Below are positions 8,387 to 17,818 of a DNA stretch of 64,000 bases, one piece after another (the first letter of the stretch is position 1; every line of letters begins with the position of its first letter). Under the pieces are notes generated by a model that searched no databases, was not told the DNA's origin, and worked only from the letters and a program-made list of their open reading frames with translations. The stretch is from Myxococcus xanthus (lineage in GTDB: Bacteria; Myxococcota; Myxococcia; Myxococcales; Myxococcaceae), in the NCBI RefSeq assembly GCF_006402735.1, contig NZ_CP017174.1, positions 7,854,001-7,918,000 on the forward strand, in the 5' to 3' direction. A program made the position numbers and the translations under genes.

Positions 8387-9670
8387 ATGAGCTGGTTCGA
8401 CAACGCCCTCTCCCGGCTCAAGGGGTTGTTCAGCCGTCCCGTGACGCGGAGCACCACCGGGCTGGACGTGCCGCTGGATGCCCACGGCCGCCCACAGGAC
8501 GTGGTGAGGGAGACGGTCTCCACGTCGGGCCCTCTGAAGCCGGGGCACCTGAGACAGATTCGCCGGGATGCGCGGCTGCTTCCCAAGGGCATCCGCCGCT
8601 ACACGCCTGGCCGGAAGAAGTGGATGGAGGCCGCCGAGGCCCGGCGGCTGTTCTCCGCCACGCTGCGCACGCGGAACCGGAACCTGAGGGACTTGCTGCC
8701 CGACGAGGCACAACTGGCGCGCTACGGCCTGCCGCTCTGGCGCACGGAGGAGGACGTGGCCGCGGCGCTGGGCGTCTCGGTGGGCGTGCTCCGGCACTAC
8801 AGCATCCACCGACCGCGTGAGCGGGTGCGGCACTACGTGACCTTCGCGGTGCCCAAGCGCTCCGGAGGCGTCCGGCTGCTGCATGCGCCCAAGCGGCGCC
8901 TGAAGGCCCTGCAACGCCGGCTGCTGGCGCTCCTGGTGTCGAAGCTCCCCGTGAGTCCACAGGCCCATGGCTTCGTGCCGGGCCGCTCCATCAAGACGGG
9001 CGCCGCGCCGCACGTGGGCCGGCGGGTGGTCCTGAAGCTGGACCTGAAGGACTTCTTCCCCTCCGTCACCTTCGCGCGGGTGCGGGGGCTGCTCATCGCC
9101 CTGGGCTACGGCTATCCCGTGGCGGCCACGCTCGCGGTGCTGATGACGGAGTCCGAGCGCCAGCCCGTGGAGTTGGAGGGCACCCTCTTCCACGTTCCCG
9201 TGGGCCCGCGCGTCTGCGTGCAGGGCGCCCCCACGAGCCCTGCACTGTGCAACGCGGTGCTGCTGCGACTGGACCGGCGGCTGGCGGGCCTGGCGCGGCG
9301 GTACGGCTACACGTACACGCGCTACGCGGATGACCTCACCTTCTCCGGCGATGACGTCACGGCGCTGGAGCGAGTCCGCGCGCTGGCCGCGCGGTACGTG
9401 CAGGAGGAAGGCTTCGAGGTCAACCGCGAGAAGACCCGCGTGCAGCGCCGGGGCGGTGCCCAGCGCGTCACTGGCGTCACCGTGAATACGACGCTGGGCT
9501 TGTCACGCGAGGAGCGGCGGCGGCTCCGGGCGATGCTGCACCAGGAGGGGCGGTCGGAGGACGGCGAGGCACACCGCGCGCACCTCGACGGCCTCCTGGC
9601 CTACGTGAAGATGCTCAACCCGGAGCAGGCGGAGCGGCTCGCTCGCCGGCGCAAGCCGCGCGGGACGTGA
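8387..9670 (+). CDS. ret: Retron reverse transcriptase (Mx65-like length)
   Basis: 427 residues from the ATG at 8387, which directly follows repeat a2; GGAG is inside a2. RT blocks are in order: VPKRSGGVRLLHAP (RT1), SPQAHGFVPGRSI, VVLKLDLKDFFPSVT (RT3, first Asp), CVQGAPTSPALCNAVL (RT4), YTRYADDLTFSG (RT5, catalytic YADD), and RVTGVTVN carrying the VTG motif of retron RTs. From memory, the Myxococcus Mx65 RT is also 427 residues, so this may be its orthologue. It primes msDNA synthesis from a branching G of the RNA encoded just upstream. Retron RT/msDNA complexes act as toxin-restraining phage sensors, the likely role with the two upstream proteins. Confidence 0.95.
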   Translation: MSWFDNALSRLKGLFSRPVTRSTTGLDVPLDAHGRPQDVVRETVSTSGPLKPGHLRQIRRDARLLPKGIRRYTPGRKKWMEAAEARRLFSATLRTRNRNLRDLLPDEAQLARYGLPLWRTEEDVAAALGVSVGVLRHYSIHRPRERVRHYVTFAVPKRSGGVRLLHAPKRRLKALQRRLLALLVSKLPVSPQAHGFVPGRSIKTGAAPHVGRRVVLKLDLKDFFPSVTFARVRGLLIALGYGYPVAATLAVLMTESERQPVELEGTLFHVPVGPRVCVQGAPTSPALCNAVLLRLDRRLAGLARRYGYTYTRYADDLTFSGDDVTALERVRALAARYVQEEGFEVNREKTRVQRRGGAQRVTGVTVNTTLGLSREERRRLRAMLHQEGRSEDGEAHRAHLDGLLAYVKMLNPEQAERLARRRKPRGT

Positions 9671-9678
9671 GCGAGGGC

Positions 9679-10098
9679 TCAGCTCCGGATGGGCCAGGGT
9701 CTGTCGCGCGTCCCGGCCTCCCAATTGTCATGGCGGCCGTCCCAGTACACGACCTTGAGCTCACCGGGGTCGACGTCGTCCAGGCACTGGATGTTGACGG
9801 ACCGGAACTCTCCACCGAGCTCCTCGACGAACCCGGCGGAGAAGCAATGGATGCCGCAGTGCTTGCAGAACGAGCGGAAGTTCGGGCTCGAGCCCTTCCG
9901 GAACTTACCCAGGTGCTCCGCGCCCGCGGTGACGCGGAAGGCGCTCGGCTTCGGGTAGGCCTGCGTGCCACCCACCTTGGTGCAGATGCTGCAATTGCAG
10001 CGGCTCACGGGCTCCGACAGGTCCATCTCGGCCTCGAAGCGCACCGCTCCGCAAAGACATCCCCCGGTGTAGTGCTTCAGCTTGCTGTCCTTCGACAT
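9679..10098 (-). CDS. GFA-family (glutathione-dependent formaldehyde-activating-like) protein
   Basis: 139 residues from the ATG at 10098 (GGAG 8 bp upstream). The zinc-binding cysteines of the GFA/CENP-V fold are present: GGCLCGAVRFE, then CNCSICTK and FCKHCGIHCFS. These bind two zincs in family members; some act on S-hydroxymethylglutathione or related thiol adducts, but many have no known substrate. The gene converges on the retron RT with an 8-bp gap, which separates the retron cassette from what follows. No partner gene suggests a substrate. Confidence 0.9.
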   Translation of the reverse strand: MSKDSKLKHYTGGCLCGAVRFEAEMDLSEPVSRCNCSICTKVGGTQAYPKPSAFRVTAGAEHLGKFRKGSSPNFRSFCKHCGIHCFSAGFVEELGGEFRSVNIQCLDDVDPGELKVVYWDGRHDNWEAGTRDRPWPIRS

Positions 10099-10469
10099 GG
10101 CGGAATCTCCTCGAACGAGTGAAACGACGCCCATGACTTAGGCAGCCCGCATGACAGGGGTATGTCAGGTATCTACCGGCCCGCCGCCGCGGCAGGGACT
10201 CCCCGGCCCGGAGACTGGAGACAGCAGCCCCCCCCCGGCCTTCGACACCTTGCGTCATGTCACTACGGACGCAGAGTCACTGGAAACTGCAACGCAAGGT
10301 GGAATCCAGCCTGCCCGCTCGCCGCTGAGGGATGACACTTCCCACCTCGGCGTGGTAACCGGACTCTCCCTCGTTGGTGGTCAAACGGTGTGCGCTCACG
10401 CCCGGCCACCAGCCAGGGTGGCCGCTGTGGACCTCGTGGCCGCCCTGACTACCGCAGGAGAAACGAGAC
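10099..10469. other. 371-bp intergenic region between GFA and KamA genes
   Basis: Divergent promoter region without a convincing reading frame. A small inverted repeat TGACA-n6-TGTCA (10152-10167) lies near the GFA gene and could be a regulator site. AGGAG at the right end serves KamA. Otherwise nothing recognisable. Confidence 0.4.
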
Positions 10470-11804
10470 ATGAGCGTTATGTCAAACGCAGCACTGGCTC
10501 TGTCCACGGGTCGCCGGTACCGTGCCTACACCACGCGACACCTGGACGAGCTGACGACTCGGGCCGGGCTCTCAGCGGATGAACGGCTCGCGGTGCAAGC
10601 GGTGGCGCACGTGCTGCCCTTCCGGACCAACAGCTACGTCGTGGACGAGCTGATCGACTGGGCCGCCGCGCCCGCCGACCCCATCTACCGGCTCGTCTTC
10701 CCGCAGGCGGACATGCTGCCCACGGACGATGTGGCTCGCATGGCGGACCTGCTGAGCTCCGGTGCATCAACCCTGGAGCTGAACGCGGCCGCCAACCAGA
10801 TTCGCGCGCGGCTCAATCCGCACCCCGCCGGGCAGATGCAGCTCAACGTTCCCAAGCTGGCCAACGAAGAGCCCGTCCCGGGCCTCCAGCACAAGTACAA
10901 GGAGACGGTGCTCATCTTCCCCAAGCAGGGCCAGACGTGCCACGCCTACTGCACGTACTGCTTCCGCTGGGCGCAGTTCGTCGGGGACGCGGACCTGAAG
11001 TTCGCCTCGCGGGAAATCGAGCCGCTGGTGAACTACATCCGCGCGCACCCCGAGGTCACCAACGTGCTGTTCACCGGTGGTGACCCGATGATCATGACCG
11101 AGGCCGTGCTGGCCAAGTATATCGAGCCACTGCTGGACATCGAGCACCTGGAGGCCATCCGCATCGGCACCAAGGCGCTGGCCTACTGGCCGCAGCGCTT
11201 CGTCACGGATTCGGACGCGGACGACATCCTGCGCCTGTTCGAGAAGGTGGTCGCCTCCGGCAAGAGCCTGGCCTTCATGGCGCATTTCTCTCATCCCAAC
11301 GAGATGGTCCCCGAGATTGTCCAGGAGGCGGTGCGCCGCATCCGGGGCACCGGCGCGGTCATCCGCACCCAGGCGCCGCTCATCCGCACCATCAACGACA
11401 CCCCGGACACTTGGGAGAGCATGTGGCGCACGCACCTGCGCCACGGCATGGTGCCGTATTACATGTTCATCGAGCGGGACACGGGGCCGCAGGACTACTT
11501 CGCGGTGCCGCTCGCCGAGGCCTACGACATCTTCCGCAACGCCTACCAGAGCGTGTCCGGACTGGCGCGCACGGTGCGCGGCCCGTCGATGTCCTCCACG
11601 CCGGGCAAGGTGTGCGTGGACGGTGTGACGGAGATTGCCGGCGAGAAGGTCTTCGTCCTCCACTTCATCCAGGCGCGCGACCCGGAGCTCGTCGGCCGGC
11701 CCTTCTTCGCGAAGTACGACGAGAAGGCATCCTGGCTGTTCGACCTCAAGCCCGCGCTGGGCGCCACCCACTTCCCGTGGGAGGAGCCGTCCGCGCAGTC
11801 GTAG
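10470..11804 (+). CDS. KamA-family radical SAM aminomutase-like enzyme
   Basis: 444 residues; the ATG is preceded by AGGAG at 9 bp. The radical SAM cluster CHAYCTYCFRW gives CxxxCxxC (Cys157, Cys161, Cys164). FTGGDPMIM is the GGD/GGE SAM-binding motif. Lys380 in SSTPGKVCVDG lies where lysine 2,3-aminomutases hold PLP. KamA enzymes use SAM and PLP to shift an amino group on lysine or related residues. The N-terminal 100 residues and the lack of the usual aminomutase C-terminal oligomerisation segment make this a divergent member; the substrate is unknown. It stands alone between non-metabolic genes. Confidence 0.88.
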   Translation: MSVMSNAALALSTGRRYRAYTTRHLDELTTRAGLSADERLAVQAVAHVLPFRTNSYVVDELIDWAAAPADPIYRLVFPQADMLPTDDVARMADLLSSGASTLELNAAANQIRARLNPHPAGQMQLNVPKLANEEPVPGLQHKYKETVLIFPKQGQTCHAYCTYCFRWAQFVGDADLKFASREIEPLVNYIRAHPEVTNVLFTGGDPMIMTEAVLAKYIEPLLDIEHLEAIRIGTKALAYWPQRFVTDSDADDILRLFEKVVASGKSLAFMAHFSHPNEMVPEIVQEAVRRIRGTGAVIRTQAPLIRTINDTPDTWESMWRTHLRHGMVPYYMFIERDTGPQDYFAVPLAEAYDIFRNAYQSVSGLARTVRGPSMSSTPGKVCVDGVTEIAGEKVFVLHFIQARDPELVGRPFFAKYDEKASWLFDLKPALGATHFPWEEPSAQS

Positions 11805-11923
11805 CCGCCACGCGGCGGGAGGGTTTGTGACTTCCAGCGTCACACGCCCGCGACGCCTCCCAGGCCAGACGAGCACCCACCCGGCACCTTCCTCCTGGGG
11901 CGCACGGTGCATACCGTGGCGTC

Positions 11924-12226
11924 ATGCTCGGCGACCGTTCCTGGGAGGCGTGGATTTCGGAGTACTCGAAAAGCCACACCCATGCTGTCAACCGTCTGTG
12001 TCATACGGTGGGCATTCCGATGATTGCGGCCTCGGTCCCCCTGGCCGCCGCATCCCCGTTCGTCCCTCGCCTCTGGAAAGTGCCCGCCGCCCTCTTCGTC
12101 GTCGGGTGGAGCTTCCAGTTCGTGGGCCATGCCTTCGAGCGCAAGCCCCCTGAGTTCCTCAAGGACTGGCGCTTCCTCTTCGTGGGCCTGCGGTGGTGGG
12201 CCGCGAAAGTGGCGGGCAAGGCTTGA
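11924..12226 (+). CDS. DUF962/Mpo1-like small membrane protein
   Basis: 100 residues. WEAWISEYSKSHTHAVNRLCHTVGIPMI is the Mpo1-like signature (only the first part is typical: an early H..H..N...H..G). Two hydrophobic helices follow, then a conserved W.F.GH.F.E..PP segment (FVGHAFERKPPEF). The yeast relative Mpo1 is an Fe-dependent dioxygenase of 2-hydroxy fatty acids using these histidines; bacterial members are mostly uncharacterised. Myxobacterial lipids include hydroxy fatty acids, so a role in their turnover is possible. The gene converges with the FAD monooxygenase. Confidence 0.85.
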   Translation: MLGDRSWEAWISEYSKSHTHAVNRLCHTVGIPMIAASVPLAAASPFVPRLWKVPAALFVVGWSFQFVGHAFERKPPEFLKDWRFLFVGLRWWAAKVAGKA

Positions 12227-12242
12227 CGCCCGCCGGAATCGC

Positions 12243-13478
12243 TCAGGCCCTGGGAGGCGCCGCTGGCGTGCGCACGTGTTCGGGCCGTATGCCCATGCCC
12301 ACCAGGCGCGCCGGAATGCGCCGCAGGAAGGGGACGTGCTGGACCAGCCACAGCGGCAAGGGAAGCGCGGTGGACGCCGCCGGGCTTCGCAGCGCGGGCC
12401 CAAGCACGCGATTCTGGATGAGGACCTGGGCCCGCTGGGTGAAACGCGTGGGCCACTCCCGGCGCTCCTGGACGCGCCGCAGGTCCATGGGCGTCACATG
12501 CCGGGCGAGCAGTGGCCCCGCGAGGATGTTGGCGGCGGCCACCGCGTCCTGCACCGCCAGGTTGATGCCTACCCCACCCACGGGTGACATGGCATGCGCC
12601 GCGTCGCCAATGCAGAGCAGGCCCGCCTGGTACCAGGTGCGCAGCCGATCCACCCGCACGGTGAGCAGCTTCACGTCGTCCCACGTCGCCAGCTCGTGGG
12701 TCCGGTCCGCCAGAAAGGGCGCCAGCCGGGCGAAGTCCTCGCGGAAGGACGCCAGCCCGGCCTCGCGCAAGGCGTCGAAGCTGCCCTTCGAGATGACACG
12801 CCCGCACTGCCACGAGTCGCCCCGGTTGATGAGGACGAAAATCTGTCCCTGCTCGAAGCGGCCCATGGGGTCCTCGGGGTCTTCGGGCTTGCGCGCGACA
12901 CGGAACCAGAGGACGTCCATGGGCGCGCCCAGGACCTCCACCTCCAGGCCGGCGCGCTGACGCACGACGGAGGTCCGGCCATCCGCCGCCACCACCAGCG
13001 ACGCACGAACCTCCAATGAGCCCTCCGGCGTCCGGGCCTGGACGCCGACGACACACCCCTTCTCACGCAACACATCCGTCACTTCCGCGCACCGGCGCAG
13101 GTGGAAGCCCGGGTACTCGGCGGCCTTCCGCGCGAGGAAGTCGAGCAGGTCCCACTGCGGCATGAACGCGATGTAACGCGCGCGCGTGGGCAGGTGAGAG
13201 AAGTCTCCGACGACCACGTCATGGGCGCCGCGCTGGAAGCGCAACACCGGCGCCTTTTGATGCGGCAGGGCCAGGAGTTCCTCCAGCCACCCCAGCTCGT
13301 GCATCAGCTCCAGGGTGGAGGGGTGGATGGTGTCGCCGCGGAAGTCACGCAGGAAGTCCGCGTGCTTCTCCAGCACCGTCACCTCCACCCCCGCCCGTGC
13401 CAGCAACAAGCCCAGCATCATCCCCGCCGGGCCTCCTCCCACGACACAACACTGCGTGATGCGCACCTCGTCGGCCAT
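12243..13478 (-). CDS. FAD-dependent monooxygenase (PHBH/UbiH-like)
   Basis: 411 residues from the ATG at 13478; an upstream extension is rejected because a G-rich ribosome site precedes this ATG. The dinucleotide site CVVGGGPAGMMLG is at the N-terminus. The DG motif VVAADGRTSVVR lies mid-protein. The GD motif LLCIGDAAHAMSPVGGVGINLAVQDA is present (only its core is needed for the call). These are the three fingerprints of group A flavoprotein hydroxylases. The substrate cannot be read; aromatic or polyketide hydroxylation is common in the family. No biosynthetic neighbours are seen. Confidence 0.9.
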   Translation of the reverse strand: MADEVRITQCCVVGGGPAGMMLGLLLARAGVEVTVLEKHADFLRDFRGDTIHPSTLELMHELGWLEELLALPHQKAPVLRFQRGAHDVVVGDFSHLPTRARYIAFMPQWDLLDFLARKAAEYPGFHLRRCAEVTDVLREKGCVVGVQARTPEGSLEVRASLVVAADGRTSVVRQRAGLEVEVLGAPMDVLWFRVARKPEDPEDPMGRFEQGQIFVLINRGDSWQCGRVISKGSFDALREAGLASFREDFARLAPFLADRTHELATWDDVKLLTVRVDRLRTWYQAGLLCIGDAAHAMSPVGGVGINLAVQDAVAAANILAGPLLARHVTPMDLRRVQERREWPTRFTQRAQVLIQNRVLGPALRSPAASTALPLPLWLVQHVPFLRRIPARLVGMGIRPEHVRTPAAPPRA

Positions 13479-13848
13479 GTCAGTCCCCCGCCATCTCAGC
13501 CCCAGCCAGCAAGATTCTACGAGCGCCCCCACCCGGAACGACCAGACCTTCCAGGACCGAACGTATCTCCCTGACAGCAGGGCGATTCAAGGGGGGCGCT
13601 GCTCGGCGCACAAGAAACGATGTCATTTCAAACCCGTCATGACACACCGCCAGGCCGTCTGCCGAGTCCGACAGAAAGTGTCGGAAACAATGGCTAACAA
13701 ATATTTCTGAATTTAGATGAAATTCACGGACGCCGGCCGCTGGCTCGAAACCCGGTGCGTGTCCGCGTGAGTGGGGCGGCCCTGGCCTGAGGTGAGGCCT
13801 GGGGTGCCCGGCTCGTGTTCGTCGTCTCATCCCAAAGGACGCATCCAC
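13479..13848. other. 370-bp divergent promoter region with inverted repeats
   Basis: Between the FAD monooxygenase and carbonic anhydrase genes. It contains a perfect inverted repeat TCCGACA-gaaag-TGTCGGA (13667-13685) and a spaced pair TGTCA/TGACA (13621-13644). An unusually A/T-rich stretch (about 13686-13725) is a plausible promoter. No gene is seen. Confidence 0.45.
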
Positions 13849-14676
13849 ATGTCTCGTTTTCGCGCTGTCTCAGTGCGCGCCCTCCAGGGCGCGTTGGTGT
13901 CATCCGTTTGCCTTGCTTCAAGCGCCCTCGCCCAGGACCTCCGCGGGACCCCGGCCCCGGTCTTCCTGAGCGGAGAGGACGCGCATTGGGGTTATTCACA
14001 GACGGTCAGCCCGCAGCACTGGGGCGAACTCCCGGGCAATGCGTTGTGCGCGGCGGGACTGGACCAGTCCCCCATCGCGCTGGTGACGGCGGAGACGGAC
14101 CGGCAGCATCACCTGGACGTCCCCAGCTTCCATTACGGCGCCAGCCGCGTGCGCATGACGAACAACGGCCACACCGTGCAGTTCACCTATGACGCCGGCA
14201 GCACCCTCCAGGTGGGTGGCAACACGTATCACCTGGCGCAGTTCCATTTCCATACGCCCAGCGAGCACACGAAGGACGGCGTGGAGTACCCGCTCGAAGT
14301 GCACCTGGTGCACACCGACGCCCATGGCACGCCGGCCCTGGTCGTGGGCGTGCTCATCAAGGAGGGCCTCGTGCACCCGGGGCTGCTCACCGCCTTCCGG
14401 AATCTGCCCAAGCACGCCGGTGAGCACAGCCAGCCCCTGTCCGCGCTCATCAACGCCAGCTCGCTGCTCCCGTTCAACAAGGCGTTCTACAAGTACGTCG
14501 GCTCACTCACCACGCCCCCGTGCACCGAAGGGCTCCAGTGGTATGTGATGAAGAACCCCATCGAGATGTCGGACTCGCAGATTGCCGCGTTCCAGCGTCT
14601 GCCCTACCTCAACCCGAACAACCGCCCGCTGCAGCCACTGAACGGCCGCGTCGTGAGCGCGCAACGCAGGCACTGA
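13849..14676 (+). CDS. Secreted alpha-carbonic anhydrase
   Basis: 275 residues from the ATG at 13849. A signal peptide ends near SSALAQD. The alpha-CA fold is clear: HWGYS near the N-terminus, LDQSPIAL, and the zinc ligands His133, His135 (QFHFHTPSEH) and His152 (EVHLVH), with the spacing of bacterial alpha-CAs. LTTPPCTEGLQWYV near the C-terminus is the conserved TPPCTE loop. It hydrates CO2 in the periplasm or outside the cell. It stands alone, closed by the hairpin at 14694-14719. Confidence 0.95.
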   Translation: MSRFRAVSVRALQGALVSSVCLASSALAQDLRGTPAPVFLSGEDAHWGYSQTVSPQHWGELPGNALCAAGLDQSPIALVTAETDRQHHLDVPSFHYGASRVRMTNNGHTVQFTYDAGSTLQVGGNTYHLAQFHFHTPSEHTKDGVEYPLEVHLVHTDAHGTPALVVGVLIKEGLVHPGLLTAFRNLPKHAGEHSQPLSALINASSLLPFNKAFYKYVGSLTTPPCTEGLQWYVMKNPIEMSDSQIAAFQRLPYLNPNNRPLQPLNGRVVSAQRRH

Positions 14677-14693
14677 GTTCTCGATGGACACGT

Positions 14694-14719
14694 CCCAGGC
14701 CGGCTCGTTCCGGCCTGGG
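14694..14719 (+). terminator. Hairpin terminator after carbonic anhydrase
   Basis: CCCAGGCCGG and CCGGCCTGGG form a perfect 10-bp stem with a 6-nt loop, 17 bp after the stop codon. No clear T-tract follows, as is common in this high-GC genome. Confidence 0.65.
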
Positions 14720-14839
14720 CGGTATCGCGCCCTACTCCCGCCCCCGCGGCGCGGGACTTGCCACGCCGCAGCCCCACGAGCCCGGCCACGTCGCTCTGCC
14801 GCGGGGACTCCGGCGCGCGCCATTCTCCAGCACCCCATG

Positions 14840-15490
14840 CGACGGGAAGTCCACCGTCGGCTCATGGAACAACCCAATGGACACCAGGCCCTTGCCCGCC
14901 AGCTCCTCCCAGATGGCCGAGCCAGGAATGGTGTTGTACCTCTGCAGGTAGACGCGGACGTTGTATTTGACGAGCAGCTTCGAGGCGAACTCGATGGTCC
15001 GCAGGCAGTCCTCGCGCGTCTCGAACGGGAAGCCGATGACGAACGAGCACACACACTTGTGGGAGAGCCCCACCTCCTGAAGCATGGCCGCGGCCCGCTC
15101 GAGCACCTTCGTCGTGCAGCCCTTGGCAATCTTCTTCAGGCCCTCGTCGTAGCCACACTCGGCGCCGATGAGCATGTGGTTGGTGATGGGGGCCAGGGCT
15201 TCGCAGACCTCACCCCGGATGACATCCGTGGCGCGGGCATCCAGGGTGGCCTGGATTTTCATGCCGCGGCGCTTGAGCTCGCGGGTGACGTCGGCGACCC
15301 GCTGGATGTCCAGCGTGTAGAGGTCATCGATGATGCTGAAGACCTTGTAGCGCGTGCGCTTGAGGTAGGGATGAAGCCGCTCCAACCGGTCCACGAAGTT
15401 GCCCGCGGACACGCCCCGCCAGCTCCCGAGGAACCTGGTGGAGCAGAACGTGCACTTGAACTTGCAGCCCCGGGCGGACTCGGCTGACCG
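14840..15490 (-). pseudogene. Radical SAM protein fragment (both ends missing)
   Basis: The reading frame encodes SARGCKFKCTFCSTRF (CxxxCxxC radical SAM cluster) and about 200 residues of a SAM barrel, including SIIDDLYTLD, LIGAECGYDEGLKKI and FVIGFPFETREDCLRTI. The sequence before the cluster is not protein-like, although this branch normally has an N-terminal B12-binding domain of 150-200 residues. The C-terminal part dissolves into Arg/Pro/Gly-rich out-of-frame sequence after VDFPSHGVLENG. I read it as a remnant of a longer radical SAM/B12 protein. The flank (about 15490-15900) has no gene I can support. Confidence 0.65.
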
Positions 15491-15900
15491 CCCCCCTCTG
15501 GCCCACGCTGTTCGCGGTGGCTTCGTTCTCCCTGACGGATGGCTGGGCGAACCTGGGGCATGAGCGTCACTGGAACTGGTACGCCCCCCCGGACCTTCCG
15601 GATGTTCCATGGCGGATGCGCGGCCATCGCGGCGGCGGAGCTGATGCTCTTTTTCGCCCTGCTTCAAAGACTGCCCGCATCAATTCTCACCCCGTGAGAT
15701 TTCGACTCAGCGAGCATGGCATTCTGCAACGCCGTGCTCCCGAAGCCCGAGAACTCCAGAGACACCGGCGGGAATTTGAGAACGCCGCTCGAGCGAGTGC
15801 ATGACGAAACCTTCCCGCGCCGGGAATGACAGAGCCATGCGTTAGGGTCTCGCCCAGCTGGGAGATTCTTCCCGGCATTCCACTTCGTAGAGGTTTCCTG

Positions 15901-17751
15901 ATGCGTTTTCCTGCCTGGGCGCGCGCGTTGCGCACGACTTCCTTCTGTCTCGTGGGTGCCTGCTCGCTGTTGACGGCCTGCGATTCCAGCGAAGAACCAG
16001 GGCCCGGCAACGAGCCCCCGCCCGACACCACCCCTCGTACGCTGACGCTGCTGCAGACGAGCGACCTGCACACGAACATCTTCCCGTGGGACTACTTCTC
16101 CGGGAAGCCCGACGCGAAGCGAGGCGTCGCCAAGGTGGCCACGCTCGTCAAGCAGGAGCGGGAGAAGAACCCGGACTGCACGCTGCTCGTCGACACCGGC
16201 GACACCATCCAGGGCTCGCCGCTGGGCACCTACTATGCCCTGGTGGACAACACGCCCCAGCATCCCATGGCCGCCGCCATGAACGAGATGGGCTATGCCG
16301 CCATGGCCCTGGGCAACCACGAGTTCAACTTCGGCCTGGACGTCCTCAACAAGTTCAAGAGCGAGGTCAACTTCCCACTGCTCGGAGCCAACGTGCGCAA
16401 CTCCGCGGACGGCTCCGAGGCCTTCACGCCCTACATCATCAAGACGGTGTGTGACGTGAAGGTCGGCATCCTCGGCCTGGTGACGCCTGGCGTGACGACG
16501 TGGGAGCGCGCGGAGAACATCGCCGGCCTGCGCTTCGATGACCCGCTTCAGACGGCGAAGGACTACGTGCCGCGGATGAAGGACGCCGGCGCGGACGTCG
16601 TGGTGGTGGCCATCCACAGCGGTCCCGACCGGCAGCCGACCGGCAGCGCGAGCAACCCTGAATCGTGGCTGGCCGACTACGCGGATGATTCGAAGTGGGC
16701 GGACCGGGGCAACCTCCCGGGAGAGAACCAGGCCGTCCAGATTGCCCAGCAGGTCCCCGGCGTGGATGTCCTCCTCACGGGCCACACGCACCAGCCCATT
16801 CCGAAGATGCTGCTGCGGAACGTGGACGGGAGCGAGGTCCTCCTCACGCAGCCCAACCGCTGGGGCAGCCACCTGGCCGACGTCCAGCTCCAGGTCACCT
16901 GGGATGGCGGGCGATGGGGCGTGAACACCCATGACGCCCAACTCCACGTCGTGGACGACACGGTGGCGGCGGATGCCGCCGTCACCCAGAGCACCCAGGT
17001 CCACCACGACACGACGGTCGCCTACGTGAACCAGAAGATTGGCACCACCACCGGCGTGTTCCCGGGCGGCTTCGCCGGACGCTACGTGGACGGCCCACTG
17101 GGGGACCTCATCAACATCGTGCAGGAGCAGGCCGCGCTCGAAGCCGGTTTCGCCGTGGACCTGTCCCTGGGCGCCATCTTCACCAACGATGTCTCGCTGC
17201 CCGAGGGAGACGTCACCCTGCGCGATGCCTACAGCGTCTACATCTACGACAACACGCTGTACGTGATGGAGATCAACGGCTCCATCCTCCGGCGCGCGGT
17301 GGAGATGAACGCCAACTACTTCGCCACGATTGACCCGGACAACCTGCCCCCGACGCCCGCGGCGGCGAAGGCCACCTCGCCCTCCATCGCGGACTACAAC
17401 TGGGACCTCTACTCGCACATCGAATACGGCTACGACCTGACGAAGCCCGCGGGCTCGCGGACCACGCACCTGCGCTTCAAGGGCAATGAAGTCACCGATG
17501 ACCAGGTCTTCATCGTCGCCATCAACAACTACCGCGCGGGCGGTGGTGGCGGCTACAGCATGTTCAAGGAAGGCCGTGTGCTGTGGACGTCCGCGGATGG
17601 CGTGCGGGACTACGTCGCGCGCTACCTGCAGCAGAACCAGGGGCTGTCGCCGGACGCGGTGAACACCTGCAACTTCACGCTCGGGCCCGACCTCTACACG
17701 CCGTACTACGCGGCCACGTTCGGCCCGGCGAAGTGCCTGACCGTGGAGTAG
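15901..17751 (+). CDS. 5'-nucleotidase/UshA-type metallophosphatase lipoprotein
   Basis: 616 residues from the ATG at 15901 (AGAGG upstream). A lipoprotein signal ends with LLTAC (cleavage before Cys), then a Pro/Glu linker. The calcineurin-like phosphatase domain shows TSDLHTNIFPWDYFSG, DTGDTIQGS, GNHEFNFG and LLTGHTHQPIP, the metal ligands of the UshA/5'-nucleotidase family. The C-terminal half is the nucleotide-recognition domain, with FTNDVSLPEGDVTLRDAY. It likely hydrolyses extracellular nucleotides at the cell surface, useful for scavenging from lysed prey. A strong hairpin follows. Confidence 0.93.
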   Translation: MRFPAWARALRTTSFCLVGACSLLTACDSSEEPGPGNEPPPDTTPRTLTLLQTSDLHTNIFPWDYFSGKPDAKRGVAKVATLVKQEREKNPDCTLLVDTGDTIQGSPLGTYYALVDNTPQHPMAAAMNEMGYAAMALGNHEFNFGLDVLNKFKSEVNFPLLGANVRNSADGSEAFTPYIIKTVCDVKVGILGLVTPGVTTWERAENIAGLRFDDPLQTAKDYVPRMKDAGADVVVVAIHSGPDRQPTGSASNPESWLADYADDSKWADRGNLPGENQAVQIAQQVPGVDVLLTGHTHQPIPKMLLRNVDGSEVLLTQPNRWGSHLADVQLQVTWDGGRWGVNTHDAQLHVVDDTVAADAAVTQSTQVHHDTTVAYVNQKIGTTTGVFPGGFAGRYVDGPLGDLINIVQEQAALEAGFAVDLSLGAIFTNDVSLPEGDVTLRDAYSVYIYDNTLYVMEINGSILRRAVEMNANYFATIDPDNLPPTPAAAKATSPSIADYNWDLYSHIEYGYDLTKPAGSRTTHLRFKGNEVTDDQVFIVAINNYRAGGGGGYSMFKEGRVLWTSADGVRDYVARYLQQNQGLSPDAVNTCNFTLGPDLYTPYYAATFGPAKCLTVE

Positions 17752-17774
17752 GCACACGCTGATTTCACGCGGGG

Positions 17775-17803
17775 CCGGGCGCACGCCGTTCAGGTGCGCC
17801 CGG
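17775..17803 (+). terminator. Hairpin terminator after nucleotidase gene
   Basis: CCGGGCGCAC and GTGCGCCCGG make a perfect 10-bp stem with a 9-nt loop, 23 bp after the stop codon. Confidence 0.65.
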
Positions 17804-17818
17804 TCTCCGGCGCGAAAC

